DNA of 23,535 nt from contig CAAGKZ010000027.1 in assembly GCA_900770665.1 (NCBI GenBank), positions 1 to 23,535 on the forward strand. Direction: 5' to 3'. Below, piece by piece: positions 1-6,873 of the stretch. This stretch comes from Bacteroidaceae bacterium (GTDB lineage Bacteria > Bacteroidota > Bacteroidia > Bacteroidales > Bacteroidaceae). Numbering within the stretch: position 1 is the stretch's first letter; every line of letters starts with the position of its first letter. The translations under genes were made by a program, and so were the position numbers. The notes under the pieces were generated by a model, which worked only from the letters and a program-made list of their open reading frames with translations, had not been told where the DNA came from and did not search any database.

Positions 1-48
1 TCCATAATATCAAATGCTATTTCAGATGCAAAAATAGTTTTTTTCCCG

Positions 49-94
49 TTTCCCGCAAATTTCAAACAACAAAATCCCCGATTTCCCGCAAATT
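49..94. repeat. Short direct repeat, two 13-bp copies
   Basis: The 13-mer TTTCCCGCAAATT occurs at 49-61 and again at 82-94, a period of 33 bp, with a partial third copy (TTTCCCG) at 42-48. It lies in AT-rich sequence before the relic at 108-251. No function is apparent. Confidence 0.5.
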
Positions 95-107
95 AGCCAC
101 AAATTAA

Positions 108-251
108 GGCAATAACACCCCATTCACTGAAGAAACCAACACAGGCCCATTGAAGGACGAGGTGTTGAGCCAAGCCGGCGCAAACCTTGTATTCCCGTCA
201 ATAGAGGCACTCTGTGGTGAGTGGGAGAAACTATTTGAGGTGTTGAAATAA
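108..251 (+). pseudogene. C-terminal relic of a protein, possibly a HAD-type hydrolase
   Basis: An open stretch of 47 codons ends in TAA at 249-251 and has no start codon; an in-frame stop (TAA, 105-107) closes it upstream. The encoded tail reads like the end of a folded enzyme: GPLKDEVLSQAGANLVFPS, then an amphipathic helix ending EWEKLFEVLK. The Gly-Pro-Leu and Ala-Gly-Ala-x-x-Val-Phe-Pro-Ser pattern recalls the last strand and helix of some HAD-superfamily phosphatases, but that match is from memory and weak. The strong hairpin that follows (267-314) is where a terminator for such a gene would sit. It could also be chance coding-like sequence. Confidence 0.3.
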
Positions 252-266
252 ACGACATACACCTAT

Positions 267-314
267 ATAAAGTAATGATGCCCACCGCATATGCAGTAGG
301 CATCATTACTTTAT
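267..314. terminator. Bidirectional hairpin terminator between relic and LRR operon
   Basis: A perfect 16-bp inverted repeat, ATAAAGTAATGATGCC (267-282) against GGCATCATTACTTTAT (299-314), encloses a 16-nt loop that itself contains the palindrome GCATATGC. A-rich left and T-rich right flanks make it usable on both strands. It lies between the convergent ends of the relic at 251 and the small minus-strand gene ending at 323, as expected for a shared transcription terminator. Confidence 0.75.
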
Positions 315-322
315 GCATTCTC

Positions 323-496
323 TTACCACAAATTACCCCACTCGCCACGGTGACCGCCCGCAAGGTCGGGGGTGTTACCACCCACAGGCTTATTACCAAC
401 ATTGGCACCACTTTGCTCGGCAGATGCAGTAGTCATTATTGGTGCAGTCTCAAGCTGAACTGCTGCAACTACAGGACTTTTATATTCTTTTCTCAT
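323..496 (-). CDS. Small 57-aa protein encoded downstream of the LRR protein
   Basis: A complete small gene starts at ATG (496-494) and stops at TAA (325-323). The product begins MRKEYKSPVVAAVQLETAP, continues IMTTASAEQSGANVGNK, and ends in a Gly/Asn-rich tail finishing HRGEWGNLW. It starts 10 nt after the stop codon of the LRR gene, so the two are very probably co-transcribed and perhaps translationally coupled; both end before the hairpin at 267-314. I recall many short Bacteroidota proteins with the same plan (basic N-terminus, SPxV, hydrophobic middle, Gly-rich end with a GxWG-type motif) but know no assigned function. There is no clear signal peptide or transmembrane helix. Its composition and the position immediately after a surface protein argue for a real gene. 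Confidence 0.65.
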   Translation of the reverse strand: MRKEYKSPVVAAVQLETAPIMTTASAEQSGANVGNKPVGGNTPDLAGGHRGEWGNLW

Positions 497-506
497 ATAT
501 CAAGAA

Positions 507-2606
507 TTACTTTATTATTACTTTTTTACCGTCAATTATATAAATGCCGCTTGCAGGATTCTCAACCACACGACCCTGTAAATCAAAGCAAACGCCTTTC
601 AGTTCTCCGTTTTCACCTTTCACCTCATCGATGTCTGTTGTCTCGCCTTCGTCAAAGCGAACGCCTACCGATTTCTGCGCTGTCGCAGGCAACCACGCTG
701 TAGGTATCTGCAAGTATGCCTTGCCGGCGCTCAGTGTGGTGCCATCCTCAAATGGATAGAACATTGGTGCCTCATCACCATCGGCAATTGTGAACTTATA
801 GTTACTCATTGCACCATTGGTGCTGTTCACGGTTGTCTGCTCAAGTGTACCGACAAGCAGATTCAAAGTATGGTCGTTGCACTCCTCAATTATAGGAACT
901 TTATACTCACCCGGTTCACCCTTCACAAAGATACCGGCCTCGGCTGGCGTTGTCATAACCCTTGCAAGAGTCACTACCTGTGTGCTCGAATTGAAACCAA
1001 TAGCACTGTACGCCTTCAATCCTTCCACATTGCTGAAATCAAGTGCGTATTGATAGCAACAAGTTGCGCTACCATATTGGTTGATGGAGACATTAATTGT
1101 TGGTTGTTCCAATTCTACGATATTTGCAAACTCACTCCAACCCGCTGTTGATGCATATGCTTCTTTTGCACCATAAGGAACATAAAGAGTACAAACATTC
1201 TTGTCAACTTTATTAAAAGTATTTGTATTCACTGCAAACATTGCATCTGCTGGAATTAACGAAGTTATGCTTGTAAGGCCCGAGCAACCATAGAACGCAT
1301 ACTCTCCAACGCTTGTAACGCTGTTAGGAATTGTTACGCTTGTAAGCCCAGAGCAACCCCAGAACGCAGAATATCCAATGCTTGTTACGCTGTTGGAGAT
1401 TTCAATGCTTTTTAGCCCGGAACAATCAACAAACGCTGCTTCTGGAATATTTTTCACGTTTTCTCCAATTGTTACTGTTGACAATGCCGTACAACCATTG
1501 AAGACTGGAGAATTCAAATTACCCATAGTTGTGCAATTCACGGCATTAAATTCAACACTTTTAAGCCCGATGCAACCAGAGAACGCTGAACCTCCAATGT
1601 TTTCAACGCTTGAGGGGATGATAACGCTTTTAAGCCCGGTGCAACCAGAGAACGCATAACTTCCAATGTTTTCAACGCTCGAGGGGATGATAACGCTTTT
1701 AAGCCCGGTGCAACCATTGAATGCAGAACTTCCAATGTTTGTCACGCTGTTAGGTATTGTAATGCTTGTAAGCCCTGAGCAACCCCAGAACGCTCCATCC
1801 GCAATACCCAAAGTCCCATCCTTTATAGTAATTGATGTATTTGAAGGCATTGTACCTTTGTATTCATAAAGCACTTTACCTGCGTACACTAAACCATTGG
1901 GCTGATTATTATACCAAGCAGTATGAGAGAACGCAACATCTCCAATGCTTGTGACGCTGTTGCCTATTACAACACTTTCAAGCCCGGTGCAATTATAGAA
2001 CGCATGATCTCCAATGCTTGTAACGCTGTTAGGGATTACAATGCTTGTAAGCCCGGTGCAACCACCGAACGCATAATCCGGAATATTTTTTACATTTTCT
2101 CCAATAGTCACTGTTGACAATGCTGTACAACCGCTAAATAGATAATAACTACCCATAGTTGTGCAATTCACGGCATTAAATTCAACACTTTTAAGCCCGA
2201 TGCAACCAGAGAATGCTGAACTTCTAATGTTTTCAACGCTCAAGGGGATGATAACGCTTTTAAGCCCGGTGCTACCAGAGAACGCATAACTTCCAATGCT
2301 TGTCACGCTGTTAGGTATTGTTATGCTTGTAAGGCCGTAGCAATCATCGAACGCTCTATCTCCAATGCTTGTAACACTATAAACTATTCCATTGTACGTA
2401 ACATTTTCGGATATCACCACGCTACCGGTGTATTCGTTGGAATATGAACTGGCATAACTACCTTTGTACGTTACCGCAACGGTTTTACTTGCAGCGTCTG
2501 TGATGTTGTAATAAATTCCACCCACCTCAAAGTCGTGGGCAGTTGCCACTGTTGTGTACAGCAACAGCAGTGCCGTGAACAGATGTTTTAAATAATTGTG
2601 TTTCAT
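507..2606 (-). CDS. BspA-like leucine-rich-repeat surface protein (LRR_5)
   Basis: This 699-aa protein is probably exported. Residues 1-23 form a signal peptide with a long Leu-rich core ending ATA before HDFEV. From about residue 75 to 480 it is built of roughly 23-residue repeats with the cadence LTSITIPNSVTSIGSYAF, the LRR_5/BspA signature of the Treponema and Tannerella adhesin family. After the repeats comes a segment YVPYGAKEAYASTAGW, then a beta-rich region. The last 40 residues (FDLQGRVVENPASGIYIIDG, ending KKVIIK) match a C-terminal tail common on Prevotella and Bacteroides secreted proteins. The family binds host matrix proteins or other bacteria; that role is inferred here. The repeats are nearly identical at DNA level, so copy number may vary. 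A long structured leader lies upstream and a 57-aa gene downstream. Confidence 0.92.
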   Translation of the reverse strand: MKHNYLKHLFTALLLLYTTVATAHDFEVGGIYYNITDAASKTVAVTYKGSYASSYSNEYTGSVVISENVTYNGIVYSVTSIGDRAFDDCYGLTSITIPNSVTSIGSYAFSGSTGLKSVIIPLSVENIRSSAFSGCIGLKSVEFNAVNCTTMGSYYLFSGCTALSTVTIGENVKNIPDYAFGGCTGLTSIVIPNSVTSIGDHAFYNCTGLESVVIGNSVTSIGDVAFSHTAWYNNQPNGLVYAGKVLYEYKGTMPSNTSITIKDGTLGIADGAFWGCSGLTSITIPNSVTNIGSSAFNGCTGLKSVIIPSSVENIGSYAFSGCTGLKSVIIPSSVENIGGSAFSGCIGLKSVEFNAVNCTTMGNLNSPVFNGCTALSTVTIGENVKNIPEAAFVDCSGLKSIEISNSVTSIGYSAFWGCSGLTSVTIPNSVTSVGEYAFYGCSGLTSITSLIPADAMFAVNTNTFNKVDKNVCTLYVPYGAKEAYASTAGWSEFANIVELEQPTINVSINQYGSATCCYQYALDFSNVEGLKAYSAIGFNSSTQVVTLARVMTTPAEAGIFVKGEPGEYKVPIIEECNDHTLNLLVGTLEQTTVNSTNGAMSNYKFTIADGDEAPMFYPFEDGTTLSAGKAYLQIPTAWLPATAQKSVGVRFDEGETTDIDEVKGENGELKGVCFDLQGRVVENPASGIYIIDGKKVIIK

Positions 2607-2966
2607 AAAAACTATAAATTAAGGTTAATAAAATCCGCAATTTACAGTCTTACGCTTTTTGGGTATTGCCATACTCCTACAAGAATGAGCTTGGAGCGAT
2701 GCAATAAAAAAAGACGTGAGACTTTGTTGCCCTACGTCCATAAAACAGAGGCATCGCCAAACGCCTTAACCAAATGAACGGTGAAGAAACAATATTCCCA
2801 CGCCGTGATATATACACGTTGCCTATGCATGGGAACACATAAGCGGTATATACACAGAATGAGCATTGATTGCTCCAGTCCTTGGTTTAAAATTTTGGCG
2901 AAATTTCTGTTTTGGACTTAAACAAAATGCTTTATCAAACTTGCGGTTTTCTCCCCACAAGCATTG
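2607..2966 (-). ncRNA. Structured leader RNA or independent small RNA upstream of the LRR gene
   Basis: This stretch of about 360 nt between promoter and LRR start codon holds no convincing gene but several predicted helices in the minus-strand transcript. They are: CTTGTGG/CCGCAAG (2961-2955 with 2946-2940) at the 5' end; AGTCC/GGACT (2918-2914 with 2881-2877); GAGCA/TGCTC (2875-2871 with 2865-2861); a 9-bp stem TTCCCATGC/GCGTGGGAA (2835-2827 with 2803-2795) capped by CGTG/CACG; a short stem followed by seven Us (2738-2706); and ATTGC/GCAAT with inner CTCC/GGAG (2705-2665). The U-run stem could end transcription early, giving a small RNA of about 250 nt, or act as an attenuator. I do not recognise a known riboswitch. 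Pairings were found by eye and have no covariation support. Confidence 0.5.
2706..2738 (-). terminator. Terminator-like stem with U-tract inside the LRR leader
   Basis: On the minus strand GACGT (2738-2734) pairs with ACGTC (2717-2713), loop about 16 nt, followed directly by seven T residues (2712-2706). The 5-6 bp stem is weak, so this is either a conditional attenuator or a modest terminator for the upstream leader RNA. Confidence 0.45.
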
Positions 2967-2998
2967 CAAAGGTAATGCAAAAGAGCTGAATATGAAAA
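2967..2998 (-). promoter_or_regulatory. Bacteroidota-type promoter for the LRR leader
   Basis: The minus strand reads TACCTTTG at 2974-2967, an exact match to the -7 box TAnnTTTG. The tetramer TTTT (2998-2995) lies 20 bp upstream in the -33 position (consensus TTTG). Transcription would start near 2960, giving a leader of about 350 nt before the LRR start codon at 2606. Confidence 0.6.
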
Positions 2999-3166
2999 TT
3001 TTCCAATGTTTTTCAGCGAGTTACACATATCTTCATATTGCAAGTATAATCATTTTGCCCACAATCAATGCTCACGTGGAATATAATTTCTTCAAAAGAT
3101 AGATTACAAGCGTTTGGCAAAATCACCAACAGGGCATTGCTTTTCCCTCTTTTTTGTGGCAAGTAC

Positions 3167-3198
3167 CCTTTTTTACTCAATAACTTTTTCTACCTTTG
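3167..3198 (+). promoter_or_regulatory. Promoter of prmC
   Basis: TACCTTTG at 3191-3198 is an exact -7 match, with a T-run at 3169-3174 in the -33 region. It lies 20 bp before the ATG at 3219. This rules out the in-frame ATG at 3114 as start, because that codon would be upstream of transcription initiation. Confidence 0.65.
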
Positions 3199-3218
3199 TG
3201 TGCAGCATAACCATTTCA

Positions 3219-4055
3219 ATGAAAACTATTGCAAACAAAATAGAGGATGGACTTGCCAATGATTACAGCGATGGAGAGATAAAAGCTCTCACACGCATCA
3301 TTGCAACCGAGTTGCTTGGTGTGTCGCAAATGGCATATTTTCTAAAGGACGATGTCACCCTCACCGCCGAACAGCAAGCCCTGCTTGACAACGCTATTGA
3401 AAGACTCAAAAAACAGGAGCCGATACAGTACATTCTTGGGTACTGCGACTTTTGCGGGCTCAGGTTCAAGGTTACATCGGCGACACTTATTCCGCGCCCC
3501 GAGACAAGCGAACTTGTTGAGTGGATTACAAGCGAAGCCACCGGCAATGAGGGCATCCTTGACATTGGCACCGGCAGCGGTTGCATAGCAGTGAGCCTTG
3601 CACATAAACTGCCGCAAAGCGAAGTAACGGCATGGGATATTTCACCCGATGCGCTTGCCGTTGCAACAGAGAACAGCAAAGCAAATGGCTGTGCCGTTGC
3701 ATTTGAAGAGGTTGATATTTTGGCATACGAACCTACTGGCGAGCAATTCGACATCATAGTGAGCAACCCACCTTATATAAAGGAGAACGAGAAAAGTGCG
3801 ATGCACAGCAACGTGCTCGATTGGGAGCCTCACACTGCCCTGTTCGTACCCGACAGCGACCCGTTGCTGTTCTACCGCGCAATAGCCAAAAAAGGCTTAA
3901 TACTTTTAAAACCCGGTGGCCGTCTCTATTTTGAGATAAACCGCGCCCACGGCAAGGGGACTATGGAAATGTTGGAGTCATTAGACTACACCGACATTGA
4001 ACTGCGCAAGGACTTTGCCGAGAATGACAGAATGATTAGAGCAGTAAAAAACTAA
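3219..4055 (+). CDS. prmC: Peptide chain release factor N5-glutamine methyltransferase (PrmC/HemK)
   Basis: PrmC methylates the glutamine of the GGQ motif in release factors RF1 and RF2 using S-adenosylmethionine, in the cytoplasm. The 278-aa product has the family's two parts: a helical N-terminal domain (about 1-90, including the QYILGYCDFCG segment that precedes the catalytic domain) and a Rossmann methyltransferase domain. In the latter the SAM loop is DIGTGSG (115-121) and the substrate-binding NPPY motif is at 183-186. The start at 3219 gives the usual family length; a longer reading from 3114 would add a hydrophobic stretch lying upstream of the promoter. Two palindromic repeats follow the gene. 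Confidence 0.93.
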   Translation: MKTIANKIEDGLANDYSDGEIKALTRIIATELLGVSQMAYFLKDDVTLTAEQQALLDNAIERLKKQEPIQYILGYCDFCGLRFKVTSATLIPRPETSELVEWITSEATGNEGILDIGTGSGCIAVSLAHKLPQSEVTAWDISPDALAVATENSKANGCAVAFEEVDILAYEPTGEQFDIIVSNPPYIKENEKSAMHSNVLDWEPHTALFVPDSDPLLFYRAIAKKGLILLKPGGRLYFEINRAHGKGTMEMLESLDYTDIELRKDFAENDRMIRAVKN

Positions 4056-4098
4056 CCCCTCAGTCTGTAAACAGACAGCTCCCCTAAGACAGGGGAGC
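4055..4098. repeat. Palindromic intergenic repeat, copy A (also hairpin terminator of prmC)
   Basis: Directly after the prmC stop codon are two adjacent hairpins: GTCTG/CAGAC (4063-4067 with 4072-4076) and GCTCCCCT/AGGGGAGC (4078-4085 with 4091-4098). The core CCCCTCnGTCnGTAAACnGA, then CAnCTCCCCT, recurs on the minus strand at about 12357-12390, so this is a dispersed element rather than only a terminator. The second stem could still end prmC transcription. Confidence 0.6.
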
Positions 4099-4139
4099 AA
4101 TAGAATAAACAATATGCAACCGTTAACTCTCTCTTTCAA

Positions 4140-4270
4140 TGTCATCCCGACAGAGCAATGGGTCACACGCAGTGCAAATACTCCCTCCCCCTTCGGGTAC
4201 TCCCTCTATGAACAGAGGGAGAGTTGTTTGCGCGAATAAAGAGATTTCTCACACAAGGTTCGAGATGACA
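4140..4270. repeat. MITE-like intergenic element with terminal inverted repeats
   Basis: The left end TGTCATCCCGA (4140-4150) and right end TCGAGATGACA (4260-4270) are inverted repeats with one mismatch in 11 bp. Inside are further palindromes, notably CTCCCTCT/AGAGGGAG (4200-4207 with 4214-4221). At 131 bp, without coding capacity and sitting between two genes, it fits a small non-autonomous or REP-like repeat. I recall GTCATCCCGA...GAGATGAC repeats in other Bacteroidota intergenic regions but have not searched. Confidence 0.5.
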
Positions 4271-4305
4271 GACCGTATTTGCCAACTTATACAACAAGAA
4301 TATCA

Positions 4306-4785
4306 ATGAAAAAAACACTTACTCCCGGTGAAGCCCTTAACAAGGCTGCAGCCTACTGCACATTGTGCGAACGCTGCATTAGCGAGGTGAGCGCGAAGCT
4401 CACAGCATGGGGTGTGCCACATGACGAGCAGGAGAAAATCATTGCAAGGCTCATTGATGAGAAATTCATTGACGAGAGCCGCTATTGCCGTGCATTTGTC
4501 AACGACAAGGTGAAGTTCAACCGTTGGGGACGAATAAAGATAACCGCAGCACTGCGCGAGAAGCATTTGCCACAGGAATACATTAAAGAGGCGTTGGAGG
4601 GAATTGACGAGGATGCATACTTGCAAGCACTGCAAGAGACCATTGACATCAAGCGCCGCGAGCTCAAAGGCAAGGACGACTTTGCCACACAGCAGAAAAT
4701 AATACGCCACGCGGCAAGTCGCGGATACGAACCCTCGCTAATAATGAAAACAATAAAATACAAAGGCGATGAAATGGATTTCTGA
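4306..4785 (+). CDS. recX: Regulatory protein RecX
   Basis: RecX binds RecA filaments and modulates recombination and SOS activity. The 159-aa product is almost all helical, made of three-helix repeats. It shows the family pattern: repeated cysteines near the N-terminus (YCTLCERCISEVSAKLTAWG), LIDEKFIDESRYCRAFVNDK (the most conserved RecX segment), then WGRIKITAALREKHLP and a final tandem repeat ending SRGYEPSLIMKTIK. The ATG at 4306 is preferred over an in-frame TTG at 4279 because it gives the usual RecX start with a short polar lead. Its end overlaps comF by 17 nt, indicating co-transcription and coupled translation. Confidence 0.9.
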   Translation: MKKTLTPGEALNKAAAYCTLCERCISEVSAKLTAWGVPHDEQEKIIARLIDEKFIDESRYCRAFVNDKVKFNRWGRIKITAALREKHLPQEYIKEALEGIDEDAYLQALQETIDIKRRELKGKDDFATQQKIIRHAASRGYEPSLIMKTIKYKGDEMDF

Positions 4786-5458
4786 CCTCATTGACCTCAT
4801 TTTCCCTCGCCACTGCTGCGTGTGTGGCGAGACACTGTCGCGCCAGGAACGCGATATATGCCTCAACTGTCTCTATCATCTTCCAAAGATTGAAGCGCAT
4901 CACAAACAGGAGATTGAACAGATTTTCTGGGGAAAGATAGAGATTGAGCGTGCCGCATCGTACATGTACTACCGCAAAGGGTCGCCCTACAACGCGCTGA
5001 TGCACAAACTCAAATACAAGGACGCGCCCGAAGTTGGCACACGCCTTGCCGAGATGGCCGCCAAAGAGTTGCTCGACAGTGGTTTCTTCGACGGCATAAC
5101 ACGTATAGTTCCCCTGCCCCTTTCAAAAAAGAAACAGCGCAAAAGAGGATATAACCAGAGCGAGTACATTGCCCGCGGGTTATCAAACATCACCGGAATA
5201 CCCGTTGACACGACACTCATGAAACGCGACATTGCCAACGAAACGCAGACACACAAGAACCGCGACGAGCGTTGGGAGAATGTAAAAGATATATTCTCTG
5301 TCACAACGCCCCAGTCACTTGAGAACGAACATATCCTGTTGGTCGATGACATTCTCACAACCGGCGCCACACTCTGCAGTTGCGCCGCTACACTGCAGAA
5401 CTGTTGTGGCTGCAAAATAAGCATATTCACACTTGCATACACCTATAACGGTTTCTAA
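4769..5458 (+). CDS. comF: ComF family phosphoribosyltransferase-like protein
   Basis: The 229-aa product has a N-terminal zinc-binding cluster (CCVCG near residue 16, then CLNC) followed by a type I phosphoribosyltransferase fold. The PRPP loop is LLVDDILTTGATL near residues 190-202, and the RGYNQSEYIARGL segment is the usual ComF signature. In naturally competent bacteria ComF acts in the cytoplasm during DNA uptake, near the recombination step; in Bacteroidota it is widespread and its exact role is unsettled. The ATG lies inside the end of recX (4769 versus recX stop at 4785), so the two form a small operon. The pairing of a RecA modulator with a DNA-uptake protein is functionally coherent. 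Confidence 0.9.
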   Translation: MKWISDLIDLIFPRHCCVCGETLSRQERDICLNCLYHLPKIEAHHKQEIEQIFWGKIEIERAASYMYYRKGSPYNALMHKLKYKDAPEVGTRLAEMAAKELLDSGFFDGITRIVPLPLSKKKQRKRGYNQSEYIARGLSNITGIPVDTTLMKRDIANETQTHKNRDERWENVKDIFSVTTPQSLENEHILLVDDILTTGATLCSCAATLQNCCGCKISIFTLAYTYNGF

Positions 5459-5508
5459 ATGAATTGGGTGCAGAAAACACGGCAAACAAAATAAACGTCA
5501 AAAGATTT

Positions 5509-5539
5509 TTTGTTTTTATAAATAATATTTCTATCTTCG
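5509..5539 (+). promoter_or_regulatory. Promoter of the nucleotidyltransferase/kinase gene
   Basis: TTTG (5509-5512), 19 bp, then TATCTTCG (5532-5539): the Bacteroidota -33/-7 arrangement with one deviation in the -7 box. Transcription would start near 5546. The same -7 variant and spacing recur before the nitroreductase gene on the minus strand. Confidence 0.65.
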
Positions 5540-5578
5540 CAAGGTTACACAACTGATTCATTGAATAAAACAAAAATA

Positions 5579-6715
5579 ATGAGCAAGAAAGTATTTGTAT
5601 CGGGTTGCTACGATATGCTCCACTCGGGTCACGTGGCATTCTTCAAGGAAGCCGCCACACACGGCGACCTCTATGTCGGTATCGGTTCCGATGCCACGAT
5701 ACACGAGCTTAAAGACCGCAAGACAATCAACACCGAACAGGAGCGCCTTTATATGGTAAAGGCTATCCGTTACGTAAAGGATGCATTCATCAACAGCGGC
5801 AGTGGCATGCTCGATTTTGAAGAGGATGTAAAACGCCTGAAACCCGATATCTTTTTTGTAAACAGTGACGGTTATACACCGGGCAAGAAACGTTTCTGTG
5901 AGGAGAACGGCATAGAGCTTGTAGTGAGCACCCGAATACCCGAGGCCGGCTTGCCAACACGCTCAACAACAGCACTGCGCCAGGAGTGCAAGATACCATA
6001 CCGCATTGACCTTGCCGGCGGTTGGCTCGACCAACCATACGTGAGCAAGCATCATGGAGGTCCGGTACTCACCATAAGCATTGAGCCCGACTACGAATTC
6101 AACAACCGAGGCGGCATGAGCACATCGTCACGCAAGGCTGCCATTGAGATGTGGCACATTGATATCCCAGAAGGTGACCGCGAGACACTCGCCAAGATGG
6201 TATTCCGCTACGAAAACCCTCCCGGAAGTCCATACATCAGCGGTTCGCAGGATGCCATTGGTATCGTTATGCCATGCCTTAACCGTCTGAACTACGATGG
6301 CGGCTACTGGCCCGAGAATATTGAAACCGTGAAGGATGCCGATGTGCTCGACTTCATTGAGAAAAACCTGTGGCTTGTTCCGCTTGCACCACGCGACAGC
6401 AGCTACGACGTGCTTGCCGATACACACATTGACCAGAATGGAGCAAAAGCACTTGCCGATGCTGCCAATGACTGTTGGAATGCACTCATTGCAAAGGATG
6501 TGACAGCATGGGGAAAAGCCTGCACGGCATCCTTTGAGGCGCAGATTGCAATGTTCCCCAACATGGTATCGCCACACGTACAGAAGGCTATCGACGAGTA
6601 CAAGGACAAAGTAAAAGGTTACAAGATTACCGGTGCCGGCGGTGGCGGCTACCTTGTCCTCATCAATGACAAGCCGATTGAAGAGGCAATACAGATAAGA
6701 ATAAGACGCAAATAA
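5579..6715 (+). CDS. Bifunctional cytidylyltransferase-like / GHMP sugar kinase fusion
   Basis: Two enzyme domains are fused in 378 residues. The N-terminal 130 or so form a nucleotidyltransferase fold with the catalytic HxGH motif in GCYDMLHSGH (H15, H18) and a later STTALR segment in the place of the ISTTxIR motif. The rest is a GHMP kinase: motif 1 RIDLAGGWLDQP, motif 2 around GGMSTSSRKAA, and the C-terminal glycine-rich loop GAGGGGYLVL. Such fusions suggest that one protein phosphorylates a sugar and then transfers a nucleotide to it, making an activated sugar for glycans, but the substrate cannot be read here. The ATG at 5579 is used; an in-frame TTG six codons upstream is less likely. 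A perfect 16-bp hairpin follows. It stands alone between comF and the next gene. Confidence 0.8.
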   Translation: MSKKVFVSGCYDMLHSGHVAFFKEAATHGDLYVGIGSDATIHELKDRKTINTEQERLYMVKAIRYVKDAFINSGSGMLDFEEDVKRLKPDIFFVNSDGYTPGKKRFCEENGIELVVSTRIPEAGLPTRSTTALRQECKIPYRIDLAGGWLDQPYVSKHHGGPVLTISIEPDYEFNNRGGMSTSSRKAAIEMWHIDIPEGDRETLAKMVFRYENPPGSPYISGSQDAIGIVMPCLNRLNYDGGYWPENIETVKDADVLDFIEKNLWLVPLAPRDSSYDVLADTHIDQNGAKALADAANDCWNALIAKDVTAWGKACTASFEAQIAMFPNMVSPHVQKAIDEYKDKVKGYKITGAGGGGYLVLINDKPIEEAIQIRIRRK

Positions 6716-6724
6716 GAATAGTCA

Positions 6725-6764
6725 AAAGAGCTGTTGGGAGTCAATCGGCTCCCAACAGCTCTTT
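6725..6764. terminator. Hairpin terminator after the nucleotidyltransferase/kinase gene
   Basis: AAAGAGCTGTTGGGAG (6725-6740) pairs perfectly with CTCCCAACAGCTCTTT (6749-6764), loop 8 nt. The stem begins 9 nt after the stop codon. There is no long T-run beyond the TTT inside the arm, so termination strength is uncertain. Confidence 0.7.
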
Positions 6765-6873
6765 CACAAAGTGCAGACGCCAACAATTTGACTGACTTCC
6801 AAACTGATTTGCACATATATACTTTTTTATTGAAATTGCAGTTAAAAAACAGATAGCGACTTTATCATCTCCA

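Noticed and set aside
2619..2741. Small minus-strand frame starting ATGGACGTAGGG inside the LRR leader
   Set aside because: It overlaps the terminator-like stem and the following hairpin and shows no protein features; RNA structure explains the sequence better, although a leader peptide cannot be fully excluded.
2607..2966. RNase P RNA, tmRNA or SRP RNA in the LRR leader
   Set aside because: No GAGGAAAGTCC motif of RNase P, no tRNA-like end or tag frame ending in Ala-Leu-Ala-Ala, and no SRP GGAA-loop domain were found.
2866..3102. 78-codon plus-strand frame between the LRR leader and prmC
   Set aside because: It is antisense to the minus-strand promoter and structured leader, lacks a promoter of its own and has no recognisable domain.
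3114..3218. N-terminal extension of PrmC with a hydrophobic segment
   Set aside because: The segment lies upstream of and across a consensus promoter (3191-3198), and PrmC proteins do not carry such an extension; the ATG at 3219 fits family length.
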